A stretch of DNA of 64,000 nt from Gaiellasilicea sp037721555 (GTDB lineage: Bacteria > Actinomycetota > Thermoleophilia > Gaiellales > Gaiellaceae), in assembly GCA_037721555.1 (NCBI GenBank), contig JBBJOI010000009.1, positions 1 to 64,000 of the forward strand, read 5' to 3'. A program made the position numbers and the translations under genes. Within the stretch, counting starts at the first letter, position 1; every line of letters begins with the position of its first letter. Shown one piece after another: positions 7,058 through 15,328 of the stretch. The notes under the pieces were generated by a model that was not told the DNA's origin, made no database searches, and saw only the letters and a program-made list of their open reading frames with translations.

Positions 7058-9661
7058 ATGGGGGGGGGAACCTTGCCGAAGCTTGCGGTCGTTCTGCTGA
7101 CGGCCATCATCCTGCTTGGCGGAGCGGCGACTCCAAGCCTCGGCGGCGAGGGCACCGACGTGCCTGCAGGTGCGAGCGCAGCACCCGGCCAGGCAGACCT
7201 GGACGGGAACAGGATCTTCGACGACCTCGAGGCACGATTGACGAGCGCGGGCGTCGACGAGCGCATCAGCGTGATCGTCCTGCTCGACCACGCCGTCACG
7301 AGCGCACGGCTCCGCGGCTTCGGCTCCGCCATCGGCGGCTTCCGCGAGAGCCACCGCTTCTCGGCTGTCCGTGGGTTCGCGGCTCAGCTGACGAAGGCCC
7401 AGGTGCAACTCCTGTCGCGATTACCGGGCGTTGTTCACGTGGAGGCGAACGGAGTGCTCTCGGTCGCGAACGACTCCGCGCAGGAATCCTTCGGCGTCGC
7501 GAGCGCGAGGGGCGCAGCCGGCGTGGACGGCGACGGTGACGGCAACGCCGCCTCCTATTCCAGGAACGACCTCGTAGCTGCTGTGATTGACACCGGCATC
7601 GACGCAGGTCACGCCGATCTTGACGAGGGCAAGGTGCTCGGCTTTGCCAACTGCGTCGGCGGCTGCATCACGACGGCGCCGTTCGACGATCATGGCCACG
7701 GAAGTCACGTTGCCGCGACGATCGCCGGTGAGGGCGACGGTCGCGCCGATCTCCTCCATCGCGGCGTGGCCCCCGCGGCAGCGCTCGTGGGCGTCAAGGT
7801 GCTCGCGGCTGACGGCAGCGGGTCGACCGCCGACATCGCGGCCGGCATCGACTGGGTGATCGCGAACAAGGCGACGTACGGCATCGAGGCGATCAACATG
7901 TCGCTCTCGGGAACGAACTGCGCGAACGGCAGCGACATCCTCTCGCTCGCAGCCAACCGCGCCCACGACGCAGGGCTCGTCGTCGCCGTCGCGGCTGGAA
8001 ACTCCGGGCCCGGCACGTGCTCGGTGAGTACGCCGGCCGCGGCCGCGGACGCCCTGACGGTCGGGGCGATGGCGGATGGTGGGGAGAACGGCTTCAAGCA
8101 GGCGTACTTCTCCAGCCGCGGTAAGACGCTCGACGGCCGGATCAAACCCGACATCTCCGCGCCGGGTGTCAACATCACCTCGGCCGACGCGGGCACGGCC
8201 GCGGGCTACACGCAGCTCAGCGGGACGAGCATGGCCTCACCTTTCGTCGCGGGCACGGCCCTCCTCATGCTCGACGCGAATCCGACGATGGGATGCGCGT
8301 CCGGTGCAGCGGCGAGGTGTCTCTCCGACGCGGTCAAGTCGACGATCATGGCCACCGCGATCGACTGGGGCCGGGGCGGTGACAACCGGGGACCAGGCTC
8401 CAGCGGGCCCGACATCGACTACGGCGCTGGACGCCTCGACGGCTACGCAGCTATTCAGGTTGCCAACGGCTCTGATCTTCCAGGGGACTCGCCGGCGATG
8501 CCGCAGCATCAGCTCCGGGAAGGAACGCTGCCCGGGAGCGGCGCGAGCGTCGACTACGAGCTGAACGTGACCGACACGCGATTCTCGGTCTCGGCCACCA
8601 TGATCCTCCCGAACGTGACCGGAGCGACGTCTCGCAGCCAAGATTTCGATCTCTACCTGTACGGCCCCGACGGAACGCTGCTCGGATCCGCCCGCACGAC
8701 CCGCCGCCAGGAGGAGCTTGGAGTCAGGCCGAGCGCTTCTGGCACATACATCGTGCGCGTCAAGTCCTACCGAGGCTCGGGCGAGTACTTCGTCGACATC
8801 TCCGCCGGCACGGGACTCGCGCCTCCACCGCCACCGCCACCGCCGCCCCCACCTCCTCCGCCTCCGCCTGGTGAGACGACCGCACCGGCGGTAACTGCCG
8901 TCACGCCGACAGACGGCGCCACCGGTGTCGCGTCTACGGCGCCAGTCACGGCGACCTTCAGCGAAGCGATGAACCACGCTGCGACTGCAAGCGCCTTCAC
9001 GCTGACCGGCCCCGGTCTCTCACCTGTCGCCGGCGCGATCAGCTGGAGCGGCACAACACTCCGCTTCACCCCGAGCAGCCCATTCGCAAGCTCGGCGACC
9101 TACACGGCTCGCGTCGGCACCGGCGCAACCGATCTCGCCGGAAACCAGCTTTCCGCCGCACGCGCGTGGAGCTTCGCGACCTCGGCGGCTCCCGCCACGA
9201 TGCCTGTCACAGCCTCCCCGGCAGAGACGGTCGTCCAATCTGGGACCTTCGCCGGCGGCTCGGCCACCGACCTCGCCGCCGACGACGGAGCGTTCTTCGA
9301 GGTCGCTTCCACGAGCAGCTTCGGGACGAAGACGGTTGCCTGGTACGGCAGCTTCACGGGCGTCTCGAACGGCCTCTCCAACCTCACGATCACCTACGCG
9401 GGCAGTAACTCTCGCGCCTGCACGCAGACCGTCGCCGTTTGGCGCTGGTCGGACAACACCTGGGTGCAGCTTCACTCCGGGACGGTCGGGACAGAGGCGC
9501 TGATCGCAGATCTCGCCCCGCCAGGTGGTGCCCTCGGCGATTACGTGAGTGGAACCTCGGGTGAGGGTGAGCTGCAGGTCCGGATCCGCTGCCAAAGCCC
9601 CGGTTCGTTCTCGTCGAGCGGCGATCTGCTGCGGATCGCCTACGACAAGCCGACCGGCTGA
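7058..9661 (+). CDS. Secreted S8 subtilisin-like protease with Ig-like domain
   Basis: An 867-residue exported protease. The signal peptide has a hydrophobic core LAVVLLTAIILLGGAAT. An I9-type propeptide follows (about 50-150), then the S8 catalytic domain with Asp178 (VIDTGID), His214 (HGSHVA) and Ser391 (GTSMASP), and a jelly-roll/pre-peptidase-like region. A run of about 16 prolines near residue 590 links to a Big_5 bacterial Ig-like domain (TDGATGV...TFSEAMN) and a C-terminal beta-rich domain of unknown type. It probably degrades extracellular protein. It stands alone between dnaE2 and a convergent GH15 gene. Confidence 0.93.
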   Translation: MGGGTLPKLAVVLLTAIILLGGAATPSLGGEGTDVPAGASAAPGQADLDGNRIFDDLEARLTSAGVDERISVIVLLDHAVTSARLRGFGSAIGGFRESHRFSAVRGFAAQLTKAQVQLLSRLPGVVHVEANGVLSVANDSAQESFGVASARGAAGVDGDGDGNAASYSRNDLVAAVIDTGIDAGHADLDEGKVLGFANCVGGCITTAPFDDHGHGSHVAATIAGEGDGRADLLHRGVAPAAALVGVKVLAADGSGSTADIAAGIDWVIANKATYGIEAINMSLSGTNCANGSDILSLAANRAHDAGLVVAVAAGNSGPGTCSVSTPAAAADALTVGAMADGGENGFKQAYFSSRGKTLDGRIKPDISAPGVNITSADAGTAAGYTQLSGTSMASPFVAGTALLMLDANPTMGCASGAAARCLSDAVKSTIMATAIDWGRGGDNRGPGSSGPDIDYGAGRLDGYAAIQVANGSDLPGDSPAMPQHQLREGTLPGSGASVDYELNVTDTRFSVSATMILPNVTGATSRSQDFDLYLYGPDGTLLGSARTTRRQEELGVRPSASGTYIVRVKSYRGSGEYFVDISAGTGLAPPPPPPPPPPPPPPPPGETTAPAVTAVTPTDGATGVASTAPVTATFSEAMNHAATASAFTLTGPGLSPVAGAISWSGTTLRFTPSSPFASSATYTARVGTGATDLAGNQLSAARAWSFATSAAPATMPVTASPAETVVQSGTFAGGSATDLAADDGAFFEVASTSSFGTKTVAWYGSFTGVSNGLSNLTITYAGSNSRACTQTVAVWRWSDNTWVQLHSGTVGTEALIADLAPPGGALGDYVSGTSGEGELQVRIRCQSPGSFSSSGDLLRIAYDKPTG

Positions 9662-9859
9662 GCGAAGGTTCCGGTCGAGGCCGACGCGGGAACGAGACGC
9701 GTGTGGCCCCGGCCTTCCACGCTCGAAGAACGCCGTCGAGCGCGGCGACGGTTACCTGCCGCTGCGCGAGACCGGAGCCTTCCTCGTCGAGTTCCCAGGG
9801 CTCGTTCACCTGGCGCTGTGAACGCAGCGTGTCGCTAGCGGGCGGGCGGAGGAGGAGGG

Positions 9860-11656
9860 CTAGGCCGGCAGGGCGCGAGCGCGCGAGGCGAACGCCGCTT
9901 CGAGGATCGTCGCGGTGTTGATCAGGCCGATGTGGGAGAACGCCTGCGGGAAGTTGCCGCAGAACCGGCCGAGCTCGACGTCGTACTCCTCGGACAGCAG
10001 TCCGAGGTCGTTCCGTAGCGCGACCATCCGCCCGAAGAGCTCGTATGCCTCGTCCAACTCGCCCAGCAGCGCGAGGTTGTCGATGAACCAGAAGGTGCAG
10101 AGGAGGAAGGCGCCCTCACCCGGCGGCAACCCGTCGACGATCTCCGCCGCTTCGTCGTGGCTGTACCGCTGCACGAATCCGTCCTGGTAGAGCTCCCGCC
10201 GGATCGCCTCGAGCGTGCCTCGCACACGAGGGTCGTCGGGCGGCAGGAAGCCGACGATCGGGATCGTCAGCAGCGAAGCGTCCAGCCGCTCTGACTCGTA
10301 CGACTGGACGAACGAGTTCAGCTCCCGATCAAATCCGCGCGAGAGCACTTCAGCGTGGATCTCCGCCCGCAGCTCCCGCCAGCGGTTCACGGGACCTTCG
10401 TGACCGAAGTCCTCCACCGCCTTGATGCCCCGGTCGAAGCCGACCCAGGCCATTACCTTGGAGTGGGTGAAGTGCCGGCGGGGACCGCGCACCTCCCAGA
10501 TCCCCTCGTCTGGCTCGCGCCAGCGCCCCTCGAGGCTCTCGAGCAGTCGCCGCTGCAGGGCCCAGGAATCCTCGTCCTGCTCGAGCTTCCGCATCCGGGC
10601 CTGATGCAGCACGTCTAAGACCTCGCCGTACACGTCGAGCTGGAACTGCTTGCTGGCCCCGTTTCCGATCCGCACCGGGCGTGATTCCTCGTAACCGGGC
10701 AACCAGTCGAGCTCAAGCTCGAGCAGCCGTCGCTCCCCAGCCGGGCCGTACATGATCTGCAAGTCGTCGGGGTTGCCCGCGACCGCGCGGAGCAGCCAAC
10801 TGCGCCAGCCGCGTGCCTCGTCGATGAAGCCGTGGTCGACGAGCGCGTCGAGCGCGAACGTCGCATCCCGGAGCCAGCAGTAGCGGTAGTCCCAGTTGCG
10901 AACGCCGCCGAGCTTCTCCGGCAGCGATGTCGTCGGTGCCGCGACGATGCCGCCGGTGGGTGCGTAGGTCATGGCTTTCAGCACCATCAGCGACCTGATG
11001 ACAGGCTCTCGCCAGTGTCCGTTGTACGTACACGTGCCGGCCCACTCACGCCAGAAGTCGCAGGTGTCCTCGAGCGCCTGCTCGGGGTCGATCGGCGCGG
11101 GAGCCTCGTGATGGGAAGGAAACCAGGTCAGGGTGAACGGCACCCGCTCGCCTGCCGCGACGGTGAACTCCGCCACCGTGGTGAAGTTCTCTCCGTACAG
11201 CTCGACCGGAGCCTGCAGCGCCAGCGCGTCGGGACCGGCGATCGCGATGCGGGCGCCTTCGGCGATGCGGCGCACCCACGGGACGATCCAGCCGTAATCG
11301 AAGCGGATCACGAGCTGCATCCGCATCCGGACCTCGCCGGCGAGCCCCTCGACGATGCGGACGACGTCGGGGTCGACTCCTCGGGGCGGCATGAAGTCGA
11401 TGACGCGGACACTGCCCTCGTCGGTGTGGAAGTCGAGCTCGTGCACGAGCGTGTGCTCGCGGTAGCGCCTCTCGACGCGTCGGACCTCTCCAGCCGGCGC
11501 AAGGAGCCAGCGACCGTTGTCCTCGTCGCCGAGGAGAGCGGCGAAGCAGGCTCCCGAGTCGAAGCGCGGGAAGCAGAGCCAGTCGATCGAGCCGTCGCGG
11601 CCGACGAGAGCAGCCGTCTGCAGGTCGCCGATGAGGCCGTAATCCTCGATCCGCAT
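9860..11656 (-). CDS. GH15 glucoamylase/trehalase-like glycoside hydrolase
   Basis: A 598-residue protein of the bacterial GH15 family that includes mycobacterial trehalase (MSMEG_4535 type) and glucoamylase-like enzymes. The N-terminal beta domain begins IEDYGLIGDLQTAALVGRDGSIDWLC. The (alpha/alpha)6 barrel carries GVRNWDYRYCWLRDA and the acid region EPDEGIWEVRGP. The likely substrate is trehalose or short alpha-glucans; the sequence does not separate the two. There is no signal peptide, so it acts in the cytoplasm. A TAGGAT box lies 9 nt upstream of the ATG. About 200 bp downstream (9662-9859) hold nothing I recognise. Confidence 0.9.
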   Translation of the reverse strand: MRIEDYGLIGDLQTAALVGRDGSIDWLCFPRFDSGACFAALLGDEDNGRWLLAPAGEVRRVERRYREHTLVHELDFHTDEGSVRVIDFMPPRGVDPDVVRIVEGLAGEVRMRMQLVIRFDYGWIVPWVRRIAEGARIAIAGPDALALQAPVELYGENFTTVAEFTVAAGERVPFTLTWFPSHHEAPAPIDPEQALEDTCDFWREWAGTCTYNGHWREPVIRSLMVLKAMTYAPTGGIVAAPTTSLPEKLGGVRNWDYRYCWLRDATFALDALVDHGFIDEARGWRSWLLRAVAGNPDDLQIMYGPAGERRLLELELDWLPGYEESRPVRIGNGASKQFQLDVYGEVLDVLHQARMRKLEQDEDSWALQRRLLESLEGRWREPDEGIWEVRGPRRHFTHSKVMAWVGFDRGIKAVEDFGHEGPVNRWRELRAEIHAEVLSRGFDRELNSFVQSYESERLDASLLTIPIVGFLPPDDPRVRGTLEAIRRELYQDGFVQRYSHDEAAEIVDGLPPGEGAFLLCTFWFIDNLALLGELDEAYELFGRMVALRNDLGLLSEEYDVELGRFCGNFPQAFSHIGLINTATILEAAFASRARALPA

Positions 11657-11682
11657 GCTCGGCGCATCCTAGGTTCGGGCGT

Positions 11683-11988
11683 CTAGAGGAGTGACGTGAA
11701 GCGGCGGAATCGCTTCGATGCGGCGTGCGCGAAGGTCTTCGCGTACTCCGCCGCAGGCTCGGGCTCCAGCGTGGCGGAGTAGGCGTCGCGCAGGTCCACG
11801 AGCGCGTCTGCTCCAGCGTCGAGGATCAACTGGACATCCCCGAAGGCCTCCTCCGCGCCTTCGCGCTCAGCCGCGTCGTAGGCGCGCTCGGCGTCGTCCA
11901 GCTCCGCCAGGAGCTCCGCCTGCTCCGCGGCGAAGAGGTCGAGCTGCCTTTGGACGAGGTCGGCGAAGCGCCGGCGGCCAAGATTCAT
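11683..11988 (-). CDS. Small hypothetical helical protein
   Basis: A 101-residue, strongly alpha-helical protein (MNLGRRRFADLVQRQLDLF, then Glu/Ala-rich heptad-like stretches) that I do not assign to a family. Its ATG overlaps the stop of the upstream glycosyltransferase gene as ATGA, so the two are translationally coupled and co-transcribed. A long coiled-coil-like segment spans residues 10-50. The frame continues upstream through the glycosyltransferase gene, but that extension is antisense-like noise. Confidence 0.7.
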   Translation of the reverse strand: MNLGRRRFADLVQRQLDLFAAEQAELLAELDDAERAYDAAEREGAEEAFGDVQLILDAGADALVDLRDAYSATLEPEPAAEYAKTFAHAASKRFRRFTSLL

Positions 11989-12989
11989 TGCAGCTCGCTG
12001 TACAGCTCGAGGTGGAGCTGTGCCGCTGCCTCCCAGGTCAGCTCCGCGCGAGCTCGTCGCGCGCCCGCACGTGCCTCCTCGAGCGCGGCGGGATCGTCGA
12101 GGAGCTCGCGGAGCCCGGCACCTAGGGCGTCCACGTCGTCCGGCGGTGCCACCCGGCCCGCGGTGAACTCGCGCACGACTTCGCCCAGCCCGCCGACGTC
12201 GTAGACGACGGCAGGAACCCCGGCACCAAGGGCTTGTAGCAGCGCCCCGCTCTGATCGAGCTCCGCCCGGTACGGAAAGACGGCCACCGTCGCCTCGCCC
12301 AGAGCCCGCTCGAGCTCTTCCTGCGTGAGGTACCCGCGGCCGAGCTCGGTACCCGCAACCAGCAGCCGCGCTCTCGCCAGCCGCGCCGCCTCGGTCGCAT
12401 GATCGAGTTGCTTGTAGGACCGGATCGTGCCGAGCGCGAGCACCGTCCGTCCGTCGTCGGAGCGCGGCGGGTCGCTCGCGAAGACCGGATGCCGGATCAC
12501 GCGGAGCTTCCCTCCAGGTACGCCGAAACGCATCAGTGTCGAGCGGCCGCGCTCGCTGTGGACGACGATCCGCTCGAAGCGGTCGAAGAGCCGGCGCCAG
12601 AGCGCGTGCTTCGCGGCGGTGCGCCGCGGCAGGAGGTCGTGCGCGGTGAGGACGAGCGGCGCCCGGTGGCGCAGCAGTCGGACGTCCGCCTCCGGAACGG
12701 TGAGCCACTGCATGTGCACCACGTCCGCGGGCGTCGCGTAGAGCCGGAGCAGGCCGAGCGGGTGCTCGAGCACCTTCACCGGCAGCCGAACGCGGGAGCG
12801 GCTCGAGAGGCGGGAGGAAAGGGGGTAGAAGAGCTCGCGTCGTACGTATCTCTCCGGCCGGGGGATCGCACCGAACCGGAAGCGGGAGGTGACGAGCTCG
12901 ACGTCGGCCCCCGCGCGAGCCAACGCCGCCGCGAGCGAGTGGTCGTAGGGCGGCGTGAAGGCCGGCGGGTCTGCGATGACGACGCGCAC
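11985..12989 (-). CDS. Family 4-like glycosyltransferase
   Basis: A 334-residue GT-B fold enzyme. The N-terminal Rossmann half starts MRVVIADPPAFTPPYDHSLAAAL. The C-terminal half has the nucleotide-sugar-binding pattern FPYRAELDQSGALLQALGAGVPAVVYDVGGLGEVV (quoted in part), with the family's E/D-x7-E spacing replaced by a DQSG form. The acceptor is unknown; envelope glycan or glycolipid is plausible. The GTG start at 12989 sits exactly 6 nt after a TAGCCT box, suggesting a leaderless mRNA. It is divergent from the EEP gene and followed by a coupled 101-residue protein. Confidence 0.85.
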   Translation of the reverse strand: MRVVIADPPAFTPPYDHSLAAALARAGADVELVTSRFRFGAIPRPERYVRRELFYPLSSRLSSRSRVRLPVKVLEHPLGLLRLYATPADVVHMQWLTVPEADVRLLRHRAPLVLTAHDLLPRRTAAKHALWRRLFDRFERIVVHSERGRSTLMRFGVPGGKLRVIRHPVFASDPPRSDDGRTVLALGTIRSYKQLDHATEAARLARARLLVAGTELGRGYLTQEELERALGEATVAVFPYRAELDQSGALLQALGAGVPAVVYDVGGLGEVVREFTAGRVAPPDDVDALGAGLRELLDDPAALEEARAGARRARAELTWEAAAQLHLELYSELQ

Positions 12990-12994
12990 CCTCG

Positions 12995-13001
12995 TAGGCT
13001 A
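12995..13001. promoter_or_regulatory. Shared TAGGCTA: back-to-back -10 boxes of two leaderless genes
   Basis: TAGGCT (12995-13000, plus) is 6 nt from the GTG at 13007. TAGCCT on the minus strand (13001 down to 12996) is 6 nt from the GTG at 12989. The two -10 hexamers overlap by five bases, so polymerase binding in one direction should exclude the other. Confidence 0.55.
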
Positions 13002-13006
13002 ATGCC

Positions 13007-13702
13007 GTGCTCGTCCGCAGCTGGAACCTCTTCCACGGCAACACCCACCCGGCGACCCGGCGCAGCCATCTCCGCGAGATGGTGCGGCTGGCCACCGCCG
13101 ACCGCCCGGACGTGCTCTGCCTGCAGGAAGTGCCGGTCTGGGCGCTCCCGCGGCTCGAGCGCTGGAGTGGGATGACGGCGCGGTGGGCTGTTACCCGCCG
13201 CCCGCTGCTGCCCGCGCAGCTCGCCGGCGCCGTGACGCGCCTGCACAACGGCTTCTTCCGCTCTGCGCTCTCCGGACAGGCCAACGCTATCCTCGTCGCG
13301 CCTCCGCTTCAGCCCGTCGAGTACCGCTCGCTCCGGATCGACGAGGCCAGGCGCGAGCCACGCGTCTGCCACGCCGTTCGGCTGGCAGAGCTCGTGGTGG
13401 CGAACCTGCATGCGACGAACGACTTCGCGAACCCTGCGGTGGCCGCTGCCGAGATCGCTCGCGCCGAGAGGTTCGCGACGGAGCTGGCGGGCGGGCTACC
13501 GGCGGTACTGGCCGGCGACTTCAACCTCCGTGCGGAGCACCTACACGCGTTGGCGGGCTGGTCGGCGCGCGGTCCGGGAATCGACCACGTGCTCGTACGC
13601 GACCTCGCCTCGTCACCGCTCGCCGTGTGGCCGAGAGAGCGTCGCGTCCACAATGGCGTCGTGCTGTCGGACCACGCTCCCGTCGAGGTGACGATCGGAT
13701 GA
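13007..13702 (+). CDS. Endonuclease/exonuclease/phosphatase (EEP) family protein
   Basis: A 231-residue DNase I-like metallophosphoesterase. It shows SWNLFHGN at the N terminus, the metal-binding glutamate in LCLQEV, AGDFNLR in the centre and LSDHAPVEV at the C terminus, which together form the EEP active site. The substrate could be nucleic acid, a phosphoinositide or another phosphodiester. No signal peptide is seen. Its TGA overlaps the ATG of the aminotransferase gene (ATGA), so the pair form an operon. Confidence 0.88.
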   Translation: MLVRSWNLFHGNTHPATRRSHLREMVRLATADRPDVLCLQEVPVWALPRLERWSGMTARWAVTRRPLLPAQLAGAVTRLHNGFFRSALSGQANAILVAPPLQPVEYRSLRIDEARREPRVCHAVRLAELVVANLHATNDFANPAVAAAEIARAERFATELAGGLPAVLAGDFNLRAEHLHALAGWSARGPGIDHVLVRDLASSPLAVWPRERRVHNGVVLSDHAPVEVTIG

Positions 13703-14745
13703 CGTCCGACGAGGGCCGCGCCCTCTTCCCGGTGCTCGAACGCCTCGCGTACCTCAACGCGGGCACCTTCGGGCCGCTGGCCCGGGCGACAGTCGACGCG
13801 ATGCAAGCCCAGCAAGCCGCCGAGCTCACGAACGGCCGCTTCGGCAAGGAGTACTTCGAGCATATGCTCGGGCTCCGGACCGAGGCGCGGGCTGGACTCG
13901 CCGCCCTCGTCGGCGCTGACCCGGAGCACGTGTCGCTGACCGGCTCGACCACGGACGGTTGCAATATTGTCCTCGCCGGGCTCGGACTCCAGCCCGACGA
14001 CGAGATCGTCACCACGCGCGAGGAGCACTTCGGCCTCCTCGGCCCGGTCTACGCGAGCGGTGCCCGCGTCGTCGTTGCCGAGGCCGAACCCGAGGCGATC
14101 CTGGCGGCGGTGACGCCGCGTACCCGGCTCCTCGCAATCTCCCACGTGCTCTGGACGACCGGCCGGGTCCTGCCCGTGCGCGAGCTCCGCGAGCGGGCAC
14201 GCGTGCCGATGCTCGTCGACGGCGCGCAGTCGGTGGGCGCGATTCCCGTGGACGCTGCCGGGCTCGATTTCCTCACGATCTCCGGTCAGAAATGGCTCTG
14301 CGGGCCCGACTCGACCGGCGGGCTCGTTGTGGCCGACCCAAAGGGCCTGCGCGTGGCTCGGCCGAGCTACTTCTCACAGACGGCCTACGAGCCGGCCGGC
14401 CGATTCGAGCCCGCCGCCGGCGCCGGTCGCTTCGACCCCGGGTGGGTCTCGACCGCCGGCCTGGCCGGCCTCGTCGCCGCGCTCGCGCAGCCGCCCGCGT
14501 GGCGGTTCGAGCGGGCGGCCGAGCAGACGGCGCGATGCCGGAAGTTGCTGACGCCGCTCGTCGAGGTCGTCGAGGGAGGCTCGACGCTCGTCTCGTTCCG
14601 CGCGGACGATCCGCCGGCTGCCGTCGCGAGCCTCGCCGAGGCTGGTGTCGTCGTCCGGGACCTCCCGGGCACAGGGCTCGTGCGCGTCTCCTGTGGCTGG
14701 TGGACGAGCGACGAGGATCTCGACCGGCTCGTTGCCGCTCTCTAG
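13699..14745 (+). CDS. Class V PLP-dependent aminotransferase/desulfurase-like protein
   Basis: A 348-residue fold-type I PLP enzyme. It begins RLAYLNAGTFGPL and has TGSTTDGCNIVLAGL, LVDGAQSVGAIPVD (PLP-binding Asp and Gln) and the Schiff-base lysine in TISGQKWLCGP. This is the class V family of isopenicillin-epimerase-like and cysteine-desulfurase-like proteins. No active-site cysteine loop typical of IscS is obvious, so a role in sulfur transfer is doubtful. It is coupled to the EEP gene and converges on the HD gene with stops overlapping by 4 bp. Confidence 0.88.
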   Translation: MTSDEGRALFPVLERLAYLNAGTFGPLARATVDAMQAQQAAELTNGRFGKEYFEHMLGLRTEARAGLAALVGADPEHVSLTGSTTDGCNIVLAGLGLQPDDEIVTTREEHFGLLGPVYASGARVVVAEAEPEAILAAVTPRTRLLAISHVLWTTGRVLPVRELRERARVPMLVDGAQSVGAIPVDAAGLDFLTISGQKWLCGPDSTGGLVVADPKGLRVARPSYFSQTAYEPAGRFEPAAGAGRFDPGWVSTAGLAGLVAALAQPPAWRFERAAEQTARCRKLLTPLVEVVEGGSTLVSFRADDPPAAVASLAEAGVVVRDLPGTGLVRVSCGWWTSDEDLDRLVAAL

Positions 14746-15302
14746 GTTCGCAGCCCGAGCTCGGCGGAGATCGGCTGCAGTGCAGCGACCACGTTCGTGA
14801 TGTGCTCGTCGAGCTCGAGGCCGAGCAGCTCGGCGCCAGCGTACACCTCGTCGCGGTGGACGCCAGCGGCGAAGGAGGCCTGCTTGAGCTTCTTCCTGAC
14901 GGACTTCGGCTCGAGCCCCTCGAGGCCTGTCGGGCGAACGAGGCCGCAAGCATGCACGAATCCCGACAGCTCGTCGCAGGCGAAGAGCGTGCGCTTGAGC
15001 GGAGTGTCGCGCGGCAGCGCGAGATGCTCGGCATGCGAGAGAACCGCATCGATCACCTCCTCCGGGTACCCCTCGTCACGGAGGATCGGCGCGCCGTCCT
15101 GCGGATGCTTGTCCAGCGTCGGGTGGATCTCGTAGTCGAAGTCGTGCAGCAGCGCGGTCACCCCCCAGAGCTCCTCGTCCTCCTCCTGGAGGCGCGCGTA
15201 CGACCGGGTCGAAGCCTCGACAGCAAGAGCGTGCCGGAGCAGCGACTCGCTCTTCGTGTAGCGCGTCAGCGTCTCCCAGGCCTGTGCTCGCGTCGGTTGC
15301 AC
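14742..15302 (-). CDS. HD-domain phosphohydrolase
   Basis: A 186-residue HD-superfamily protein with motifs LRHALAVE, ALLHDFDYE (the HD pair), a following His (HPQDGAPIL) and LSHAEHL. Similar proteins are annotated as HDIG-domain hydrolases; the substrate is unknown. The GTG start at 15302 has TATCGT 9 nt upstream, overlapping the murA -10 on the other strand. Its end overlaps the convergent aminotransferase gene. Confidence 0.85.
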   Translation of the reverse strand: MQPTRAQAWETLTRYTKSESLLRHALAVEASTRSYARLQEEDEELWGVTALLHDFDYEIHPTLDKHPQDGAPILRDEGYPEEVIDAVLSHAEHLALPRDTPLKRTLFACDELSGFVHACGLVRPTGLEGLEPKSVRKKLKQASFAAGVHRDEVYAGAELLGLELDEHITNVVAALQPISAELGLRT

Positions 15303-15310
15303 CGTAGGTC

Positions 15311-15317
15311 TACGATA
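15311..15317. promoter_or_regulatory. Overlapping divergent -10 boxes for HD gene and murA
   Basis: TACGATA gives TACGAT on the plus strand, 12 nt before the murA ATG at 15329, and TATCGT on the minus strand, 9 nt before the HD-gene GTG at 15302. The arrangement matches those at 906-912 and 12995-13001. Confidence 0.4.
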
Positions 15318-15328
15318 CCCCGCTCGCG

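Noticed and set aside
9662..9859. Possible short gene between the subtilase and GH15 genes
   Set aside because: No start codon, ribosome site or recognisable product supports a real gene in these 198 bp.
11683..13284. A single 533-codon open frame on the minus strand
   Set aside because: Only its last 101 codons (from 11988) are real; the rest is antisense-compatible noise over the glycosyltransferase and EEP genes in a high-GC genome.
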